This document shows positions 1 to 12,853 of a stretch of 64,000 nucleotides of DNA, in pieces. The stretch spans positions 1-64,000 of the forward strand of contig JAQFVV010013339.1 in NCBI GenBank assembly GCA_028023455.1. The letters run 5' to 3'. A model generated the notes under the pieces. That model did no database searches. It was given only the letters and a program-made list of their open reading frames with translations, and had not been told where the DNA came from. A program made the position numbers and the translations under genes. Source of the DNA: Epiperipatus broadwayi (Eukaryota; Onychophora; Udeonychophora; Euonychophora; Peripatidae). Numbering within the stretch: the stretch's first letter is position 1; every line of letters starts with the position of its first letter.

Positions 1-1780
1 ATATTTACTATTTCTCTTATATTTATATTTAGTTTTTTCATTTCCATCACTTCATTTTCACCCTCTCATTTTCCTGCCTATTTTATGAAGAAACTGTTTT
101 ATATTTATTTTCTCTTTAATTAGTCATTAATAATTGAAGAAAATACCTTTAATTTATCTTTTGTCCAAATTTATCAATAATCATCTTTTTTTATGAACTA
201 TATGTAAACATTTGTTTGAACTATATAAATTACTGGTTTTTTTTTTTACTAATTGATTATAATCATTTATAAGAGGACTTTTTTTACATAGTAAATAATA
301 AACAGATTCTAGTTACTACAGTCTACTCATCTGTTGTTTTATTGCCCCTAGAGATTATTTTTTTATTTTTTTCAGCTCTTTAACGTTTCCTAAAATTATA
401 TCCTAATAACATCAGCAAAATTAATGATTTATTTGAAATATTATTTTACCCCCCCCCCCTTTCAGTAGATTTTTATTTTAATATATCAAATTCTTTTTTT
501 TCTTATTTGGTAAATTTTTAAATTTGATTGATAAAATATTTACAATATACTTTTATATATATTATGCACAGAGTAAAACACATTTAAATAATATGATTAA
601 ATTGCATGATTAAATTGCAAAAAGCTCTCTAACAGCCATGGGAAAAAAAAAATAGAATATTTTTATTGTTCAGGTGCTTGTAGGAAGTTCAAGCTTTATT
701 TCAAAGAAGAAAATTTTGTAAATATTTTAGTATTGATTTCTCAGATAAATTAATTAAGTATGTTTTATTTAATAAAAATTATAATAATAATAGGAATATT
801 TGAAAGTAGTTAATACATGAGAAAATTTTATTTCTTTGTCATTTAAATTATCTACTGAATAAAATTTTGAAAAACTATGTGGATTTATTTAGTAATAAGA
901 AATTAGCCTGAAGGAAAGCAGTAACTTTAAATAATTTATTAAATATAGTGAAGCTATAGGCTATACTATATCAATATACATGAATTCGCTTATACACTAT
1001 TCAAAAAAAATGTAAACAACCAAAAAAAAAAAAACTAGCATTTGAAAATGTAATACCTTTTACAATATGTGAATAGTCATTTTTCCATCTCTGAATACTA
1101 TATGTGATCATGTTTAAAAAAAATTAAAATTTGTAAAAAATTTTAAAATGTCTCCAATCATTTTTCCACCTTGAAGCACCATACATGATTATGTTTATTA
1201 AAATTTCTTCAGTTTATATTAAAAGTACATAATTTTATTCTAAATTTGATGTGTAGTATTCCATGTAATAAAATGCTTTCTAAACATAATGCTAAAATTT
1301 TTACAAAAAAGTTATTGGGGGAAAAAAGAATATTGCCCTGAGCATATTTAATTATAATGAAAGTCAAATATTTTATTATTCATTTTTAAAAAAAAAAAAA
1401 ATATGGTATAGAAAGTTTTTTTTAATTCTTAAGCACTTGTTGATTTTTAGTTCTGGTGAAAAGATATAATAATCATAAACTAATTAAATGCACTGAACCA
1501 GCTTTCAGCAAAACATTGCCAGAATCATAGGGCTGAATAAAATTACAGTATGCATATATAATTGATGTAACGTAATATGTAAATGAAGCACAATATGCAA
1601 ATAAGGCAATTAGGTATTCCATTTTTTGGACAATGGAACACACGAATCCTTTTTGTTGATGGAATGTGGATCCTTTGTAATTGTCCAAGCCTCTTTGTAT
1701 TTTCTTTTCTTATTGTCTCTTTCAGAGCATATTGTTCTAACATTGGATAGGGAAAATGTGTGACTCATGATGCGTTCATG
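1..1780. other. AT-rich non-coding stretch
   Basis: No frame here looks like a protein family. The stretch has poly-A, poly-T and an 11-base poly-C run near 451-461. I see no RNA gene or repeat structure. Confidence 0.6.
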
Positions 1781-1789
1781 ATCAGAAAC

Positions 1790-2790
1790 ATTGATTTATA
1801 TTCAGTCTTGTTTTGCTCTATTGTACAAATATGCATGTTCGGTAATTCTAGTAGATCTATTTGCATGAAATTCACTGTAATACACAAAGCTAAAAGAGGG
1901 GTTACTACATGCAATTTTATAGACTACATGAGGAGCATGCTTTATTAGTATCTTGTCTTTAGTATTGTTCAACAAATTATTAAGAGAAGATGGTGATCTG
2001 AAGCTTACCTTGTATGTGTTACCACAAATATTCCTTAAGATATTTGTAATGTGAGGGATATAAGGAAGGCTTATCCACATTTTAGGCATATTATTAATGT
2101 TTTTAACTTTATTTATATTGATGTAAAATTTCCTGTTTTAATAAGAATGTTACGATTATAACCAAGCCCTATTAGATAGTTAATGTATGCATTGATGTTG
2201 TTCTTTTTATCTGCCTCATAATTGCATAGATTTTTGTTTTTATATAAGAAACCTTTAAAGCCAGCCAGTTCATGTTCTATTGGAACTTTTGACATAAGAT
2301 GAATGGCTCCTCTTTTTTCTATAGGTTTTATCTTTATTTTATAGTTGAGCTCATTTTTATTTTTCTGAATATACGTAACCAGAAAATCAAACCCTTGATT
2401 ATTCTCTTTTACTTTAGAGGCGATTTATTTTTGAGCTCTAGTCATATATTGTTGATCTGATCCTCCAACACACATATAAACATGTTATCTAGTATCTCAA
2501 GTAGATGTCATAAGATGAAGTAGCTAAATATTTAGGCAAGGCATTATTCTCAAACTTAGACAGAACAATGCTACAAACAATACTACTGGAGGTAAACCCA
2601 TTGGCCTTCCAATCTACATTTTTTCATTCTTGACTACTATTACAATTTCCCTATCAATCTATTTTAAGACTTCTATTATAAATTCTTTTTATATGAATTG
2701 TAGTTAATTTTCTGTAAGGTGTCTTCAATGATGTTAATGGATAGATCACAAGGCATAGTTCTTTTATATCTTAGAAAATGAATCATATGT
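1790..2790 (-). pseudogene. Decayed Penelope-like element (RT end plus GIY-YIG endonuclease)
   Basis: Read on the minus strand, this stretch gives the ordered landmarks of a Penelope-like retrotransposon, spread over several frames with stops. Near 2620-2550 there is a MGLPPVVLF stretch matching the conserved MGxPLxPxL segment of the reverse transcriptase. Near 2500-2470 a broken 'YVDD-type' box is followed by MCVGGSDQQ. Near 2295-2113 lies a thumb-like region, and in 2089-1802 a linker leads into VVYKIACSN followed by FVYYSE and STRITEHA. That is the usual GIY-YIG layout (VYxIxCxxC, xYxGET, RLxEH). The family copies itself by target-primed reverse transcription; this copy has many stops and cannot work. 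It differs in sequence from the PLE at 30-31.5 kb, so it is a separate lineage. The 5' part of the RT is missing. Confidence 0.7.
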
Positions 2791-4600
2791 TAATGTGTTC
2801 CCTCAATTTATTATTAATAATTATAGTATTATTTTATTAAAATTTTGTTTATATTATAATCTTAATTTGTATATGCATACTGTAAATATAAAAAAGTATC
2901 AGTGTTATATATATGTACATGTTGAAAAATACTGTACATTTGCAGTTTAATAAACAATATGTATTCTATTCTAATTAAAGTTCATCAACAAAATGTTAGC
3001 TATTATATGCAATGTACATGAGGCAAGATTGGAGCAAAATATAGCATTTATTATGACTCAAGTGTAATACTAAAGTGAAAATTAATAGGATTACTGTTTT
3101 GTGATTTTTATAAGTTATACATAGATCATAAGTTTAAATGAGAGAATTAAAAAGTTTATAAAATTAGATTAACTGAAAAATTTTTAATTCAGTTTTATAT
3201 ATTCATAAAAGGAATACAGTTATAAGATTATGTTTGAGAAAGCTAAAGTTATCTTTTTTGAAAAAAGAAAAGAATTAAAGTTTTATGCTTAAAAAGTATA
3301 ATTCTGAAGCTATTAATTTATTGAAAACTTTTTCCAATATTATGGGTGATTGGAATGTGAATTATGGATAAGATTTTATGTGTGTATATATGTATACATG
3401 TTAAGTTTAAAAAACATGTGTGACGTGTTCACAACATTGTTAGTATTATGTTAAGTTCAAGAAAATAATTATTATTATAATAAATTAATTTATTAAATTA
3501 TAATTGATTTAATTGTTTATTTACATGCTATTGAAGATCTTATAGTTAGATTTGGAAAGTGAATTATTTAGAGAAAGATAATATATATGTATAATAGCCT
3601 GAGAAGTTAAGTTCATTTAAAATTAGGTGTCTTGAATAAGTAATGTCATTGTGAAAAATGAGACTAATATCCTCTCATTTATTTTCTAGCAATTGTTTCA
3701 TGTAATAAATAGATTGGAATGATTCTTGATTTCATAGCATTTTCTGGAAATAATTGGCAAGATGTAATGATTATGGGATGAAAGGAGAAGATAAGTGAAA
3801 AAAAATCTGGAAGAAGCATAGCAAAGTAGTGATTTAGTATTTTTTTTAGTTTTAATAAGTAACATCATTGTTATCATTTTATAAAATACACCATCTAAAC
3901 CCAAAACTAAAGGGTATATTTGAAGGGAAATTAGGATTTAAACTCATTCTCAATTATCTTTCAGGCTGTGAAAGAATCTGGTAGTATCCAATGAAATTAA
4001 ATAGCTACTAAAGTAAATAGCTGTTGAACAGCCAAATTTGGATAATTTTCGACTATTACAATATAAATATATTTTTATATTGGTTTTTTTTTTCAATATT
4101 TAAATTATACATTTCTGACAAAATTATGGCTGTACTACTTGACATTTATTAAAAGGTACCACACACTCATGACTTATTAAAGTACATATCACTTAAAAAT
4201 GCACAATACTTATCAGAATGGGAATGATATAAAATAAATGTAATTACCCCATTACATACATGCTTCAAAGTTTATATTAATAACTGAAAATCTTTTTATT
4301 TATAATTCTCTTTCAACAATCTGTGTCTGATTAAATGATTTATAACTTTAATATCTCTTAAATCTGAAAACTTTTTTTTTGTTCAATACAATCTGATTAA
4401 TTTAAAAGTAATCTAATGATAAACATCTTTAAACTTGGATTTTTCACAGTCAAAAGTATATTTTATTTCAGTTTAACTTTTTCTTCAGACTTGTACAGAA
4501 ATTTATAGCAATAATTTATATTTAAAGACTAGTGACATTCCCACTACAAGGCAAATAATAACACTTGATCATTATAGTCATCAACAAGTAGCAAATGAGT
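2791..4600. other. Featureless AT-rich stretch
   Basis: Only short open frames with no recognisable motif. No repeat, RNA gene or splice-framed exon that I can support. Confidence 0.55.
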
Positions 4601-6290
4601 AAGGCCATTCTAATTTCAAGATAACCAAAGGGTTCTCATCTGATCCTTCGTGTCAGCCGCTAGAGGTGCGATTTCTAACCAAAAACACATTAATATAATG
4701 TTTCCGGGCTAGCGATTCTCTATTAATATTGACTTTTTTTGTGTTTTTTTTTTTTTTTTTTTTACAAAGTTTACTTTCTTTCGTTTCTGAATTATTTTTC
4801 CCAAATAATATTTTTGATGATGGGATAATAATAGTTGTTTTTTTTTAATTTTTTTTTACCAAAGGGTCTTTTTTGGTGTGTGTTCAAATAGTAATTTGTG
4901 TTTTTTTTTTTAAATAGTATTACTGTTTTTGTAAAATTGGATTGACAAAATTCAAGAGAGAACAGGTTTTTTTTTGATGGATCTTTAAATAATGATTTAC
5001 GTTACTTTGATAGGTTTACATTTGATTGCTGACAACAATTATTGGGAGAGAATGTGTTTGACAATAAATGTCAGTGGAATAAACACACCCATTCTTAAAA
5101 AGCTGCAATTATCTAATAATCTTTATCTTTCCACTTTCTGATGAAGACTGTTGTTCATGTTTTGTTTTACCTATAATCATCAATTGGTTGGAATCAGCTT
5201 CAGTCCCATGTGGTAATTATTAGTGTTATTACATTCCAACCTACATTGTTTAATTGATAATTAATCATTAGTTGTGCTTGTGCTTCTAAAGCAAAAAGTG
5301 AAGCTTGTCTAAGTCTTACATGGTTATATGGCTTAGCACTTTCGGAGATCTTGGAGTCTGCATAATCCTAGTCCTACTTTTAACTGAAGTTACGTTTGTG
5401 GTTTATGTAAAAAATTTTATACAATTTTTTTTTATAATGGTCATTTTCTGGAGTTGTATGGCCACGATTCTTTCCAGTTTGTTGCATCACTGCCGAGATC
5501 TCACAGCGCTAGAAAGCCATATACCTTTATGTAAGATTCAGATAAACTACTTTTGCGTAAAGTAAAGCGCAAACGTTAATTACTTTAATCAAAAGGTGGA
5601 GATAAAACATATTTTATTTCAAAATTAATCATATAAGATTTTATCATATAATTAATTTTGCTTTTTTTTCAAATGCGTACTTTAGTCAGATATTCAATGC
5701 TTGTTTTCCAATTTCATATTATTAAATGAAATGTTGGTGTGTTCATTAGCGTTTATACATGCATTTACCTATTTTATTGTATCATTTTCAACTTTTCGGT
5801 TTTCAATAAAAATAAATAAAAATGCACGATTTATCAGAGTTTTATTTTAATATATGCATATTTAGCACACCTCCACCCGAGTTCCAGGAGATCTGAGAGA
5901 ATATTCATTGTTTGTTCTCAGAATTAAGAAGCATAGTCACCGAACTTGGTGGGGGGTTTCCCTCTCATGCCTAGGACAGTATGAGGAGGGTTGAGATACT
6001 AATGTTGCAAAATTATTAGTATTAGGAGGTTTTACGCATAGTTATTTGAGGTCTGTAGGTTTTCTATTTCTGTTTTCAATTTAACTTCAGTAAACATGCT
6101 AGTTATTCTTTTGTAGTTGATTAATATGTTTACAAAGTATTTTTCTATGCCATCTGGACAGCAACAGCTTGATTGCTCAGATGACTTACTACTATTACAT
6201 TTTCCATTATCTTGATTATTTTGGATCTAAACTTGGCCATTCGGTGATAGATTTATTTATGATATTTGAGGGTGGTTTGACCTCTGAGTT
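4601..6290. other. Non-coding stretch, no supported gene
   Basis: Contains long poly-T runs near 4740-4765. An 86-codon open frame at 5305-5565 begins on TTG and shows no known domain, only hydrophobic residues. A slightly GC-richer patch at 5870-6000 has no recognised function. The LINE fragment begins just after this stretch. Confidence 0.5.
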
Positions 6291-6300
6291 TTTGCATGAA

Positions 6301-6940
6301 TCAAAATATGAAAATAAAGATTGATTATGATGAATTAGAAGAAGTTAACAGTTACAAATACCTTGGTCAGATTATTAATACAGATGGAAACATAATGGAA
6401 GAAATTAATCATAGAATTAAACTTGGTTGGAGTGCTTTTGGTAGAAATAACTTGATACTAAAAGGAAATATGCCTATGTGTTTGAAAAGGAAGGTTTTTA
6501 ACAAATGAGTTTTACCAGTTCTTACTTATGGATCTAAGACTTGGACACTTAATAGAAGAGCAATACAAAGACTTCAGACCACTCAAAGAAGTATGGAGAG
6601 ATGCATGTTGGGAGTAACAAGAAGAGATCGAAAACAATGTATGGGTAAGAGAACAAACAGGTGTTACTGACCTCATTGAAAAAATTAAAAGATTGAAATG
6701 GAGTTGGGCTGGACATATTGCTAGAAGAGATGATAATAGATGTACAATTGAAATTTTAAACTGGATTCTAAGAGATTGTAAAAGACCCAAAAAGAGACCA
6801 CATGTGAGGTGGATGGATGAAATAAGAAAGTATGCATGGGTGATGTGGAGAAGAGAAGCTAAAGATCGGAAAAGATGGGTTAAACTTGGAGAGACCTTCA
6901 TTCTGCAGTGGATTGACAATGGTTGATGATGATGATGATA
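6301..6940 (+). pseudogene. 5'-truncated RTE/CFDP2-like LINE, 3' fragment with (TGA)n tail
   Basis: The translated sequence matches the C-terminal part of the LINE at 17.7-20.7 kb almost residue for residue (the YKYLGQIINTDGN stretch, then WSWAGHIARRDDN and KRPHVRWMDE). This is the region after the reverse transcriptase core. The copy starts abruptly near 6301, as expected for incomplete target-primed reverse transcription. It is dead: a TGT cysteine codon has become TGA at 6506-6508, and two bases are missing near 6632, shifting the frame. The 3' end runs directly into a short TGA repeat (6924-6938), the same tail as on the other two copies at 11.8 and 17.7 kb. Such microsatellite tails are typical of the RTE clade. 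Confidence 0.88.
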
Positions 6941-8450
6941 TATGTTACTAATAATATTTCTTAATATATAGTGAATAAATGACTAACCCTTTTTAAAATA
7001 GCATTCTTTATTATTTTCTATCCTAGTCTGAGTTGTTTGATCATTATATTTTTTCACAATTAAAATTGCATATTATATATGAGGTAGCAGTTAAATTTAC
7101 TTAGGGTTAGCAATCTCACTTTTAATTAATCATTTTTTTATTATTATTATCAAAAACATAGAAACTGTAAATACATAGAGATATCCAAGTAATTTATGGG
7201 CACTTTTCGATTTTTAAATATTTTTCTTTATTGAAATTTTTTCTTTTCTAAATTGTTTAAGAATTTATATTTATGTTTAAATATATCCTATTTTTGTTTG
7301 TAAATAAATTTTATGAAGTTTTGTAAATTAACAAGATCTTTGTAGTTTTGTTGATCCCACATTTACATTCAATTAAGCACTAACGACCAATGTTTTACAC
7401 ATGCACACACTCCCATTATTGTTTGATAGGTATTTGAAAACATTGTTAAATAGAGATTATTTCTTTCTAGTAGATGGGACATGTATATACAATTTTTATC
7501 ATTGATTAATAGTTTGCATAAATACATACCTGTTAAAACAATCGAATGTGAATTCTTCCTGAGTTCAAATATCTGAGGCAACAGTTTTGGAAAAGAGGGG
7601 TAAGATGTGAGATGAACTGATTTGGATTGTATGTAGATTTAATGGATGATATTTAGGCTAGTCTATTGAATATGGATGTAATCATGAGTCAAGTATTTCA
7701 TCGTTTTATCTCTAGCATCCTACATGAAGACCTTAGGTCCAACAGTAATTAGATGTGAGCTTGCTCTCTTTCTCTTATATATGTGGATGGACCAGTTTGT
7801 TACATTTATGGTAGATAAGTGCACCAGCACTTTTAGATTGTATGAAAGTTGGTTATATGTTATGGACAAACCAGCTGATTGTTAAAATTGGACAAACCAG
7901 CTGATTGTTAAAATTGATCTGTGTGTTCAAGTGTATTTGCAAACCAGAACATCCAGTTATATCTGACCATACCATTGCATCTGGTTCTCAAACATTGAGG
8001 CATGAAGATATTATAGTTGCAAGGGAGGTTTAGCCAGTTGACAGAAAATTTTAAAAAAAAATTTTTTTTCTTGAATGTTTTTAAACTTGCTACTTGTATA
8101 ACAAGTTCAATTAATACTAAACCATTTTTGTATATATGCCCACAACAAATAAATAGTATACTTAAATATTAAATAAAAACATAAAACACCTAAAATTAAA
8201 AATTAGTAAAAAAAATGCATATAAAGAATGAATGCGTAATCAATAAACAGAGGCTAGTAAAACAATTAAATCCAGAATAAATTGCCACTAAAGTAGAGAA
8301 GTCAGGCAATATAAAATCTAATCTAAATGTGGACAGTCGAATAAAAATTTGATATAGAAGTTAAAGTTACATATGGTATAGTAGGGGAAAATATAAAACC
8401 CTGAGAAAATTATCTACTATAAGACTGTTATCAGTAAAAGTTGTTTAAAA
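6941..8450. other. Non-coding stretch with a 26-bp direct duplication
   Basis: No gene is visible. A 26-bp unit beginning ggacaaaccagctg is present twice in tandem at about 7864-7915. Otherwise AT-rich and featureless. Confidence 0.5.
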
Positions 8451-8456
8451 TAATTA

Positions 8457-9360
8457 ATGCTATTAAGAAATAGAAAAAAATTATTGAGTATGGAGACAGA
8501 AGTTTTCCAAAAAGAAGTAAGTGATATTGAAGTAAAAAAAAGTGAAATTAGTGATGTGATGATATGTGAAGATGAGATTAGACATGAGAGAGGGTCTTTG
8601 CCTAGTCAAACATCTGGAGGGTCTGTAGTTGAAAAGGACCACTTTTCACAGACATGTCAAAATGATGAAATGACCATTGAGGCCCAAGAAATTATGGTTG
8701 AAATAATTCAGTCACCTCAAATTAAAAATGTTTAGCCTATGAAAAGTGGGATGTCTGACAGAAATATTACAAATAATGAATGAGATGAAGGAAGGTATGA
8801 AGAATATGGAATCTAAAATGAAAAATATAACGATTGATATGAAGGCTGAAAGCTGATAGTGATGATATGAAGGCTAAAATGGAGACCAAGAAGCTTGATA
8901 TAGAGAGTAGTATGAAGTCTGAAATGAGTAATATGAAACTTGATATAAAGGGTATGAATAAAAGTGTGAACCAATTGAAGGCTAAAATGGTTACTAAAGA
9001 TGAAGTAGAAAAATTAAAAACTAATATAGATAGCATAGAAATCAGAATGAGGGATAGGGCCAACCAAGTGATGTTGCTAATATGGAATTAAAGATGGACA
9101 TAGGGATGAAGGAGAGCGTGAATGTTATGCAAACAGTTTTAAGAGAAGAAATTAAAGATGTGTAAACAAAATTATCACAAGAAATGAAAACGAGTTTTAT
9201 AAGTTTGACAAGTGTCCAAAAGAGTAGTGTTGAGTTGAAACAAGAAATAGGGGAAGTGAGAAAAGAAGTGGAGGAGATACATAATGTAGACAATGTTTGG
9301 AGGAATTTAAACAGTGTGTCACTAGACAACTAACTGTTAAATACCAAGAGGTGTGTCAAA
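8457..9360 (+). pseudogene. Broken coiled-coil frame, possibly LTR-retrotransposon gag N-terminus
   Basis: An open frame from an ATG at 8457 to 8735 encodes an acidic, charged 92-residue peptide. After a stop, the same kind of sequence continues in pieces to about 9360 (for instance 8867-9091). It has many repeats of Met-Lys-x-x-Met and Lys/Glu/Ile/Leu heptads, which predict a long coiled coil. Coiled coils of this style occur in the N-terminal part of gag proteins of some arthropod and other invertebrate LTR retrotransposons. No capsid, zinc knuckle, protease or polymerase follows, because the sequence breaks into a tandem array at 9364. A host coiled-coil pseudogene is an equal alternative. 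Confidence 0.4.
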
Positions 9361-9363
9361 GTC

Positions 9364-9955
9364 AAGAGTCCTTCAAAAAAAATATTAATAAATAGGACAC
9401 AAAATAGTGATATGCTGCAAAAAAAGATTAAAAATAATATATTCATCATGAATAATTAACTAAAATTGGACGCAAAATAGGAAAATTTAAGATAAATATC
9501 ACTACAAAATTAATAAGTAAAAACAGTGAGTCCACAAATCCTGAAAAAAAATATTAATAAATAGGACACAAAATAGTGATATGCGGCAAAAAAAGATTAA
9601 AAATAATATATACATCATGAATAATTAACTAAAATTGGACGCAAAATAGGAAAATTTAAGATAAATATCACTACAAAATTAATAAGTAAAAACTGCGAGT
9701 CCACAAATCCTGGAAAAAAAAAAAATAGGACACAAAATAGTGATATGCGGCAAAAAAAGATTAAAAATAATATATACATCATGAATAATTAACTAAAATT
9801 GGACGCAAAATAGGAAAATTTAAGATAAATATCACTACAAAATTAATAAGTAAAAACTGCGAGTCCACAAATCCTGAAAAAAAAATTAATAAATAGGACA
9901 CAAAATAGTGATATGTGGCAAAAAAATATTAAAAATAATATATACATCATGAATA
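9364..9955 (+). repeat. Tandem array, 164-169 bp unit, about 3.5 copies
   Basis: The unit starting ggacacaaaatagtgatatg recurs at 9395, 9564, 9728 and 9896, spacings of 169, 164 and 168. Copies are nearly identical, so the array is young or homogenised. It sits between the coiled-coil remnant and a Merlin transposase fragment. It resembles in layout, though not in sequence, the array ahead of the second Merlin copy at 40.5-42.3 kb. Confidence 0.93.
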
Positions 9956-10004
9956 ATTTAAGTCATCTTAAAAGTACTATATAAATTTTAAAAAACTTAT
10001 TATA

Positions 10005-10310
10005 AAGTCAAAACTGCGAATCTACAAATAACTGCGAGTCTACAAATATTAATTTTCTTTTTTAAAAAACGTATAAAGTGCGAGTCCTGAATTAATAATT
10101 CTGCAAGTATTCAAATAATAATTTTGTCGTCTTAAAAAAACCTATCATAAAGTGAAAGCTGCAAGTCTACAAATATTAATTTTCTTTTTTAAAAAACGTA
10201 TCTTAAAGTGCGAGTCCTGAATTAATAATTCTGCAAGTATTCAAATAATAATTTTGTCGTCTTAAAAAAACCTATCATAAAGTGAAAGCTGTGAGTCCAC
10301 AAATCATAAT
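10005..10310 (+). repeat. Second tandem array, about 127 bp unit, roughly 2.3 copies
   Basis: The segment tctacaaatattaatttt recurs at 10039 and 10166, with matching flanks containing 'gcgagtcctgaattaataa'. It shares the phrase 'ctgcgagtcyacaaat' with the neighbouring 166-bp array, so the two arrays are probably related. Confidence 0.85.
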
Positions 10311-10479
10311 TAATCATAATTCAGTCATCTTAAAAGTACTATATAAACATATGAATTTTTTTTTAGTGGAAATAACTACAAATAAAAACTACTGTAATTT
10401 ATAAGGAATATAAAAGATGAATATCACAACAAAATGCGTACTTACCCAAATAACGATTACTGCGGTGGACTGAACTGGC

Positions 10480-10960
10480 TTATATGTTGTAGAATTGCAC
10501 CAAAATGACCATCTTTGTAGGTACGCCTCCACATAGAGTTTCGTCTATTTCCACAATTGTGTTAGGGCCTCCGATTTTCCGCCTTTCATTATGTAACAGC
10601 TTCCATGCACATACTTCGCGGAGATAGTTGTTCCAGTCAATCACAGTCTTGTCCGCCATTTCTAACTGGTCAGCACAAAATAGGATAGACGTTAATTCTC
10701 TGGACCAACAATATATAAAACGGAGAGCCATTACGAAGGATATTCTGGAGCCTTCAAACAGTGCCTTTCTTATGGGAGTTTTTTGAAAGGAAAAAAAAAA
10801 AAAAAACAGAAAAAAGAAAAAAAGGAGAGAAGATTAAAAATGGAAACGAAGGATATTCTGGAGCCTTCAAACCACGTGCCTTTTCTTATGGGAGTTTTTT
10901 TCAGAAAATCCGGAAAATTAATAAAATATAAAATACATCCACTTAATATCATAGAAGAAA
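10480..10960 (-). pseudogene. Merlin (IS1016/ISXO2-like) transposase fragment
   Basis: On the minus strand the frame at 10731-10480 reads a helix-turn-helix-like stretch (DKTVIDWNNYLREVC) followed by KIGGPNTIVEIDET. This is the hallmark entry to the DDE catalytic domain of Merlin transposases: the D of EIDET is the first catalytic aspartate. Further upstream on the same strand (10952-10770) the phrase TPIRKGTWFEGSRISF also matches the family's N-terminal side. The two pieces overlap because a segment of about 110 bp (around 10738-10790 and 10852-10905) is duplicated. The rest of the DDE domain is missing after EIDET, so the copy is inactive. Merlin elements move DNA by cut and paste in animals and are related to bacterial IS1016. 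Confidence 0.8.
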
Positions 10961-11159
10961 TAACATGTAAATTACTTACAATTGTTGAAAAAGTAATGAT
11001 TTCTTTTTAAAAAATGGTAAAAAAATTGCTGAACTATTAAAACACTGAAAATGAAATCACTGAAAAAAACGCTACTGCACTGAAAAAAACGATGCAACAA
11101 ATAGGAAGAAATCCACTTTTAAATCTCGCGGGTCGAAAAAAATCTCGTGGATGAAAAAA

Positions 11160-11425
11160 TCAAATCTCTCGAATTAGTCATATCAGCGTCTTCGTTGCCA
11201 TGACAACGTTTCGTGTGTTCTTCCGGCGACGCAAAGATTGGATAATTACAGCTGTATGCCTTCAGGCTTATGATGTCATAGCAAGATAACAAAAAATCAA
11301 ATCTCTAGAATTAGTCATGTCAGTCACTTCGTTGCCATGGCAACGTTCATGTGTTCTTCCGACGACGCAAATATCGGATAATTACAGTTGTGTGCCTTCA
11401 GGCTAATTACGTCATAGCAAGGTAA
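11160..11425. promoter_or_regulatory. Two direct copies of a 137-bp module carrying RFX X-box-like palindromes
   Basis: The module beginning caaatctct occurs at about 11161 and again at 11298. Each copy holds an imperfect or perfect form of the palindrome GTTGCCATGGCAAC: 11194-11207 has one mismatch, 11331-11344 is exact. This is the established full-site consensus of RFX-family transcription factors. Each copy ends with a 'gccttcaggct' segment and a TGATGTCAT or TTACGTCAT motif. The same elements occur in reverse orientation at 42.47-42.63 kb, upstream of the second Merlin transposase, so this looks like a Merlin-family 5' region. Confidence 0.6.
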
Positions 11426-11429
11426 ATAC

Positions 11430-11805
11430 TGGATTACCAAAATTATTGCCGTTAAATTAAGTAATAAAAAAAAATTATAAAAATAGAAATTATAATCTAT
11501 ATTTTCATAAACTTGTTGCAGACACAAATAAAAATAATTCATTTATTAAATAAGCAAGGCATAGTAAATAGGTTGTGAGTACGGTATGTGAAGCCCATTA
11601 AATAAACGTGTCATTGTTATACATTCTGAAAGATTTAAAATATAATTAATCACATTGTTTAAACTTATAGCTTTTGTATTCATGAATCTAATTGGATAAA
11701 ATATATAAATAACTATTGGCTATAATTCAATATGGAGTGCAACTTTTAATATGCAATTTTTTCATCAATTAGCTTGGTCGCCACGTGTATTTCATTAATT
11801 ACATA
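11430..11805. repeat. Partial copy of the 13-17 kb repeated module
   Basis: The part from about 11640 to 11790 ('aacttatagcttttgta' and 'atatgcaattttttcat' followed by a CACGTG motif) reappears near 13100 and 14260-14660. It is therefore a third, partial copy of that duplicated unit. No coding potential. Confidence 0.55.
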
Positions 11806-12160
11806 GGTCATCATCATCATTATCAACCATTATCAATCCACTGCAGGATGAAAGTCTCTCCAAGTTTAATCCATCTCCGATCTTTAGCTTCTCTTCTCCA
11901 CATCACCCCTACACATTTTCTTATTTCATCCATCCATCTTACATGTGGTCTCCTTCTGGGTCTTTTACAATCTCTTGGAATCCAGTTTAAAATTTCAATT
12001 GTCCATCTATTATCATCTCTTCTAGCAATATGTCCAGCCCAACTCCACTTCAATCTTTTAATTTTTTCAATGAGGTCAGTAACACCTGTTTGTTCTCTTA
12101 CCCATACATTGCGTTTTCGATCTCTTCTTGTTACTCCCAACATACATCTCTCCATATTGT
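11806..12160 (-). pseudogene. RTE/CFDP2-like LINE, 3' fragment
   Basis: On the minus strand this reads MERCMLGVTRRDRKRNVW, then WSWAGHIARRDDN and RPHVRWMDE, ending at the same 3' end and TGA-repeat tail (here seen as catcatcatcatt at 11808-11820) as the other two copies. It is cut off at about 12155, where a foldback element starts immediately. Either the LINE was 5'-truncated on insertion beside it, or the foldback inserted into the LINE. Confidence 0.88.
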
Positions 12161-12268
12161 TATATATAGGGTATATGAGCACAGACTTTCGCACACCCCT
12201 CCACTCTCCACACTATCTCATAACCCTGATACACTTAAACACATATATGTTGAAAAGATAAATAATCA

Positions 12269-12310
12269 CCAATATGCGTATTTCATGTTAAACCAGCAAT
12301 CATCAGTTGG
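12269..12310 (-). ncRNA. Type I hammerhead ribozyme motif (FB-1a left arm)
   Basis: Read on the minus strand: CCAA (stem I), CTGATGA (core), a stem II hairpin with loop GGTTT, GAAA (core), then tacgcata (stem III, one base off the palindrome) and TTGG closing stem I. The conserved hammerhead core is intact. The first stem II pair (10.1-11.1) is a U-U mismatch and an inner pair is disturbed, so activity may be weak. Confidence 0.7.
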
Positions 12311-12853
12311 TCCAGATTACAATCTCTACACATATATGCTATAAGTGCTCAGATATATATTAAGATAGCCAATCCTCATACTTTAATGGACAGGCTTCAA
12401 TCTACTCCAACTCTTCAACTGTCCATCCAATTGAAAATCTGATGATGAAATGATCAAAGGCCACCCTTGTCACACCCATGTTGACCTAAGGTCAATCTGA
12501 CCCCTCATGTACAGGACATAATCCATTTAACAAGGGATGGGCAGACATCTAATAAGCCTGTATGTTTCAGTTATTACATAGTAGAGATGTCTGCCCATCC
12601 CTTGTATATGTATTAAATGGATTATGTCCTGTACATGAGGGGTCATATTGACCTTAGGTCAACATGGGAGTGACAAGAATCTCAGCCTCAGGGTGGCCTT
12701 TGAGCATTCCATCATCAGATTTTCAATTGGATGGATGGTTGAAGAGTTGGAATGTGGAGTGGGTTGAAGCTTGTCCATTAAAGTATGAGGTTTGGCTATC
12801 TTAATATATATCTGAGCACTTATAACATATATGTGTAGAGATGGTAATCTGGA

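Noticed and set aside
5140-5170. Hammerhead-like ctgatgaagactg
   Set aside because: Core word present but no GAAA or pairing stem at the proper distance.
5305-5565. 86-codon hydrophobic plus frame
   Set aside because: Starts with TTG, no domain, no homologous pattern; could be chance in AT-rich DNA.
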